From: Ruminococcaceae bacterium UBA1320
Lineage (GTDB): Bacteria > Bacillota > Clostridia > Oscillospirales > Ethanoligenentaceae
Direction of reading: 5' to 3'
Assembly: GCA_002306975.1 (NCBI GenBank)
Contig: DBTI01000267.1
Coordinates: forward strand, 1-30,989
DNA: 30,989 bases
Shown in pieces: positions 29,839 to 30,989 of the stretch (positions are counted from its first letter, which is position 1; every line of letters starts with the position of its first letter). The position numbers and the translations under genes are program-made. A model generated the notes under the pieces. That model was not told the origin of the DNA. It searched no databases and worked only from the letters and a program-made list of their open reading frames with translations.

Positions 29839-30666
29839 ATGAGCAGAAAAGTAGCATTTTACGGCAAGGGCGGTATCGGAAAATCCACAACCCAGCAGAA
29901 TACCGCTGCGGCACTTTCACATTTCCACAACAAGAAGGTCTTCATCCACGGCTGTGATCCGAAAGCAGACTGCACACGCTTAATCCTTGGAGGTAAACCA
30001 CAGGATACGATCATGGATACCATGCGTGAAGAGGGCGAGGACGCGATCACAAGGGAAAAAGTTATCAAATCCGGCTTTGAAGGAATCCAGTGCGTGGAAT
30101 CCGGCGGACCGGAACCGGGTGTTGGCTGCGCGGGGCGCGGAGTTATCACCTCCATCAACCTCATGGAGGAACAGGGCGCCTATACGGACGATCTTGATTT
30201 CATCCACTTTGACGTTCTTGGCGACGTTGTATGCGGCGGTTTCGCAATGCCGATCCGCGACGGCAAGGCCAAAGAGGTCTACATAGTGGCAAGCGGAGAA
30301 ATGATGGCGATCTATGCGGCCAACAATATCTGCCGGGGACTTCTGAAATATGCCAATCAGAGCGGTGTCCGCCTCGGTGGCATCATCTGCAACAGCCGTA
30401 AGGTTGACAATGAGCTTGAGCTGATGGATGAATTCACCAAAGCAATCGGAACCCAGATGATCCATTTTGTACCCCGTGACAACATCGTTCAAAAGGCGGA
30501 GTTCAACCGTAAAACCGTCGTAGAATACGACGATACCTGCAACCAGGCACATGAATACAGTGAGCTGGCACGCAAAATTATCGAGAATGAAATGTTTGTA
30601 ATCCCAAAGCCTCTTGATATGTCAGAACTTGAAAAAATGGTGGCAAGATACGGCTTGATGGATTAA
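29839..30666 (+). CDS. anfH: Nitrogenase iron protein, AnfH-type
   Basis: This 275-residue dinitrogenase reductase has Walker A 'GKGGIGKST' (9-17), switch I 'GCDPKADCTR', the 4Fe-4S ligands in 'GVGCAGRG' and 'DVVCGGF', and the target Arg of ADP-ribosylation in GCAGRG. Sequence details ('MREEGEDAIT', 'SGEMMAIYAANNICRGLLKYA', C-terminal 'MVARYGLMD') agree with the Fe protein of iron-only nitrogenase as I know it, more than with typical molybdenum NifH. GAAAGGGG precedes the ATG. A nifI1 gene follows, as in archaeal and Clostridial clusters. Whether the enzyme is Fe-only, vanadium or molybdenum type will be settled by the D/K genes beyond the window. Confidence 0.93.
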   Translation: MSRKVAFYGKGGIGKSTTQQNTAAALSHFHNKKVFIHGCDPKADCTRLILGGKPQDTIMDTMREEGEDAITREKVIKSGFEGIQCVESGGPEPGVGCAGRGVITSINLMEEQGAYTDDLDFIHFDVLGDVVCGGFAMPIRDGKAKEVYIVASGEMMAIYAANNICRGLLKYANQSGVRLGGIICNSRKVDNELELMDEFTKAIGTQMIHFVPRDNIVQKAEFNRKTVVEYDDTCNQAHEYSELARKIIENEMFVIPKPLDMSELEKMVARYGLMD

Positions 30667-30688
30667 CAGGCAAAGGTTTTCAGTAGCG

Positions 30689-30723
30689 CAAAGCTTTATG
30701 GAAAGCCGTCAGATAAAGCTTTG
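30689..30723 (+). promoter_or_regulatory. Intercistronic hairpin between anfH and nifI1
   Basis: CAAAGCTTTAT (30689-30699) pairs perfectly with ATAAAGCTTTG (30713-30723) around a 13-base loop, with no T run after it. Such hairpins after nifH often protect its mRNA so that Fe protein is made in excess over later genes. Confidence 0.7.
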
Positions 30724-30760
30724 GTAAATTTTCCAACTGGCGGCAGAATGGAGGCAATCT

Positions 30761-30989
30761 ATGAAAATGATTCGTGCGATCGTCAGACCGGAAAAGGCTG
30801 ACGACATTACAGACGGCCTTTCGGAAGCAGGGTTTTATTCCATGACAAAATCAAATGTTTTCGGGCGCGGAAAACAAAAGGGTATTTCGGTGGGCAACGT
30901 ACATTATGATGAGTTGCCAAAGACGATGATCACGGTGGTCGTGGCGGACGAAGAGGTTGAAGAGGCAATTAAGGTAATCAGCTATAAGG
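30761..30989 (+). CDS. nifI1: Nitrogen regulatory PII-like protein NifI1, N-terminal part
   Basis: The ATG follows GGAGG at about six bases; the frame stays open to the window edge (76 codons). It begins 'MKMIRAIVRPEKADDITDGL', the PII start, and has the T-loop region 'GRGKQKGISVGNVHYDELPK' and 'MITVVVADEEVEEAIKVI'. PII-like proteins directly after nifH are NifI1, which with NifI2 inhibits nitrogenase in response to ammonium and 2-oxoglutarate. nifI2 and the nitrogenase structural genes are expected next. Confidence 0.9.
   Translation, partial: MKMIRAIVRPEKADDITDGLSEAGFYSMTKSNVFGRGKQKGISVGNVHYDELPKTMITVVVADEEVEEAIKVISYK

Noticed and set aside
29980..30552. 190-codon minus-strand frame opposite anfH
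   Set aside because: Antisense shadow of a highly conserved gene; no motif and no ribosome site.
1..30989. CRISPR array
   Set aside because: No set of regularly spaced direct repeats was seen anywhere in the window.

Overview
The window looks like the chromosome of a strictly anaerobic, fermentative member of the Clostridia. Support comes from a single-chain pyruvate:ferredoxin oxidoreductase, an anaerobic-type nitrogenase start (AnfH-like Fe protein followed by a NifI1 PII protein), anaerobic cobalamin genes, strong AGGAGG ribosome binding sites, frequent GTG/TTG starts and an ECF sigma factor/ABC module. No genus can be fixed by eye.

Layout on the plus strand, left part: end of cobT and complete cobS (1-1167); a gene-poor stretch with a small unknown ORF (to 1761); an ECF sigma factor followed by a membrane protein, an ABC ATPase and an ABC-2 permease in overlapping order (1801-5140); a 1 kb gap holding a 5'-truncated initiator-tRNA remnant between its own promoter and terminator; PFOR (6199-9744); a MYG1-family protein, two tiny ORFs and a GNAT acetyltransferase (10032-11781).

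Minus-strand centre (20044 down to 11826): one long operon made of a nitrogenase-like Fe protein, a cysteine synthase, two nitrogenase-like component-1 subunits (K-like and D-like) and a complete SsuABC/TauABC-type importer (lipoprotein, ATPase, permease). The cofactor-cysteine equivalent of NifD is kept while the histidine equivalent is not seen. The company of cysK and a sulfonate/taurine-type importer points to reductive sulfur acquisition rather than N2 fixation, by analogy with methylthio-alkane reductase (Mar). About 480 nt of leader lies between the promoter and the first gene. It encodes a 31-residue peptide with seven Met and two Cys, followed by two intrinsic terminators in the operon's direction. 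This looks like transcription attenuation sensing sulfur amino acids and is the most striking observation in the window.

Next come a soluble MCP-like protein, a small SpoIIAA/STAS-like protein and a KAS III-like enzyme with two of its three catalytic residues replaced (plus strand, 20517-23329), convergent with an alpha/beta hydrolase. On the minus strand at 24649-26466 is a compact three-gene operon of GHKL ATPase, STAS-like protein and PIN-domain nuclease, a candidate partner-switching toxin or defence module.

The right end is a nitrogenase entry region: two divergent HTH regulators around a consensus promoter with palindromic operators, a leader with two terminator hairpins, a FecCD-type permease and ATPase, then AnfH-type nifH, an intercistronic hairpin and the start of nifI1. 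The structural genes anfDGK or nifDK should lie just beyond the window.
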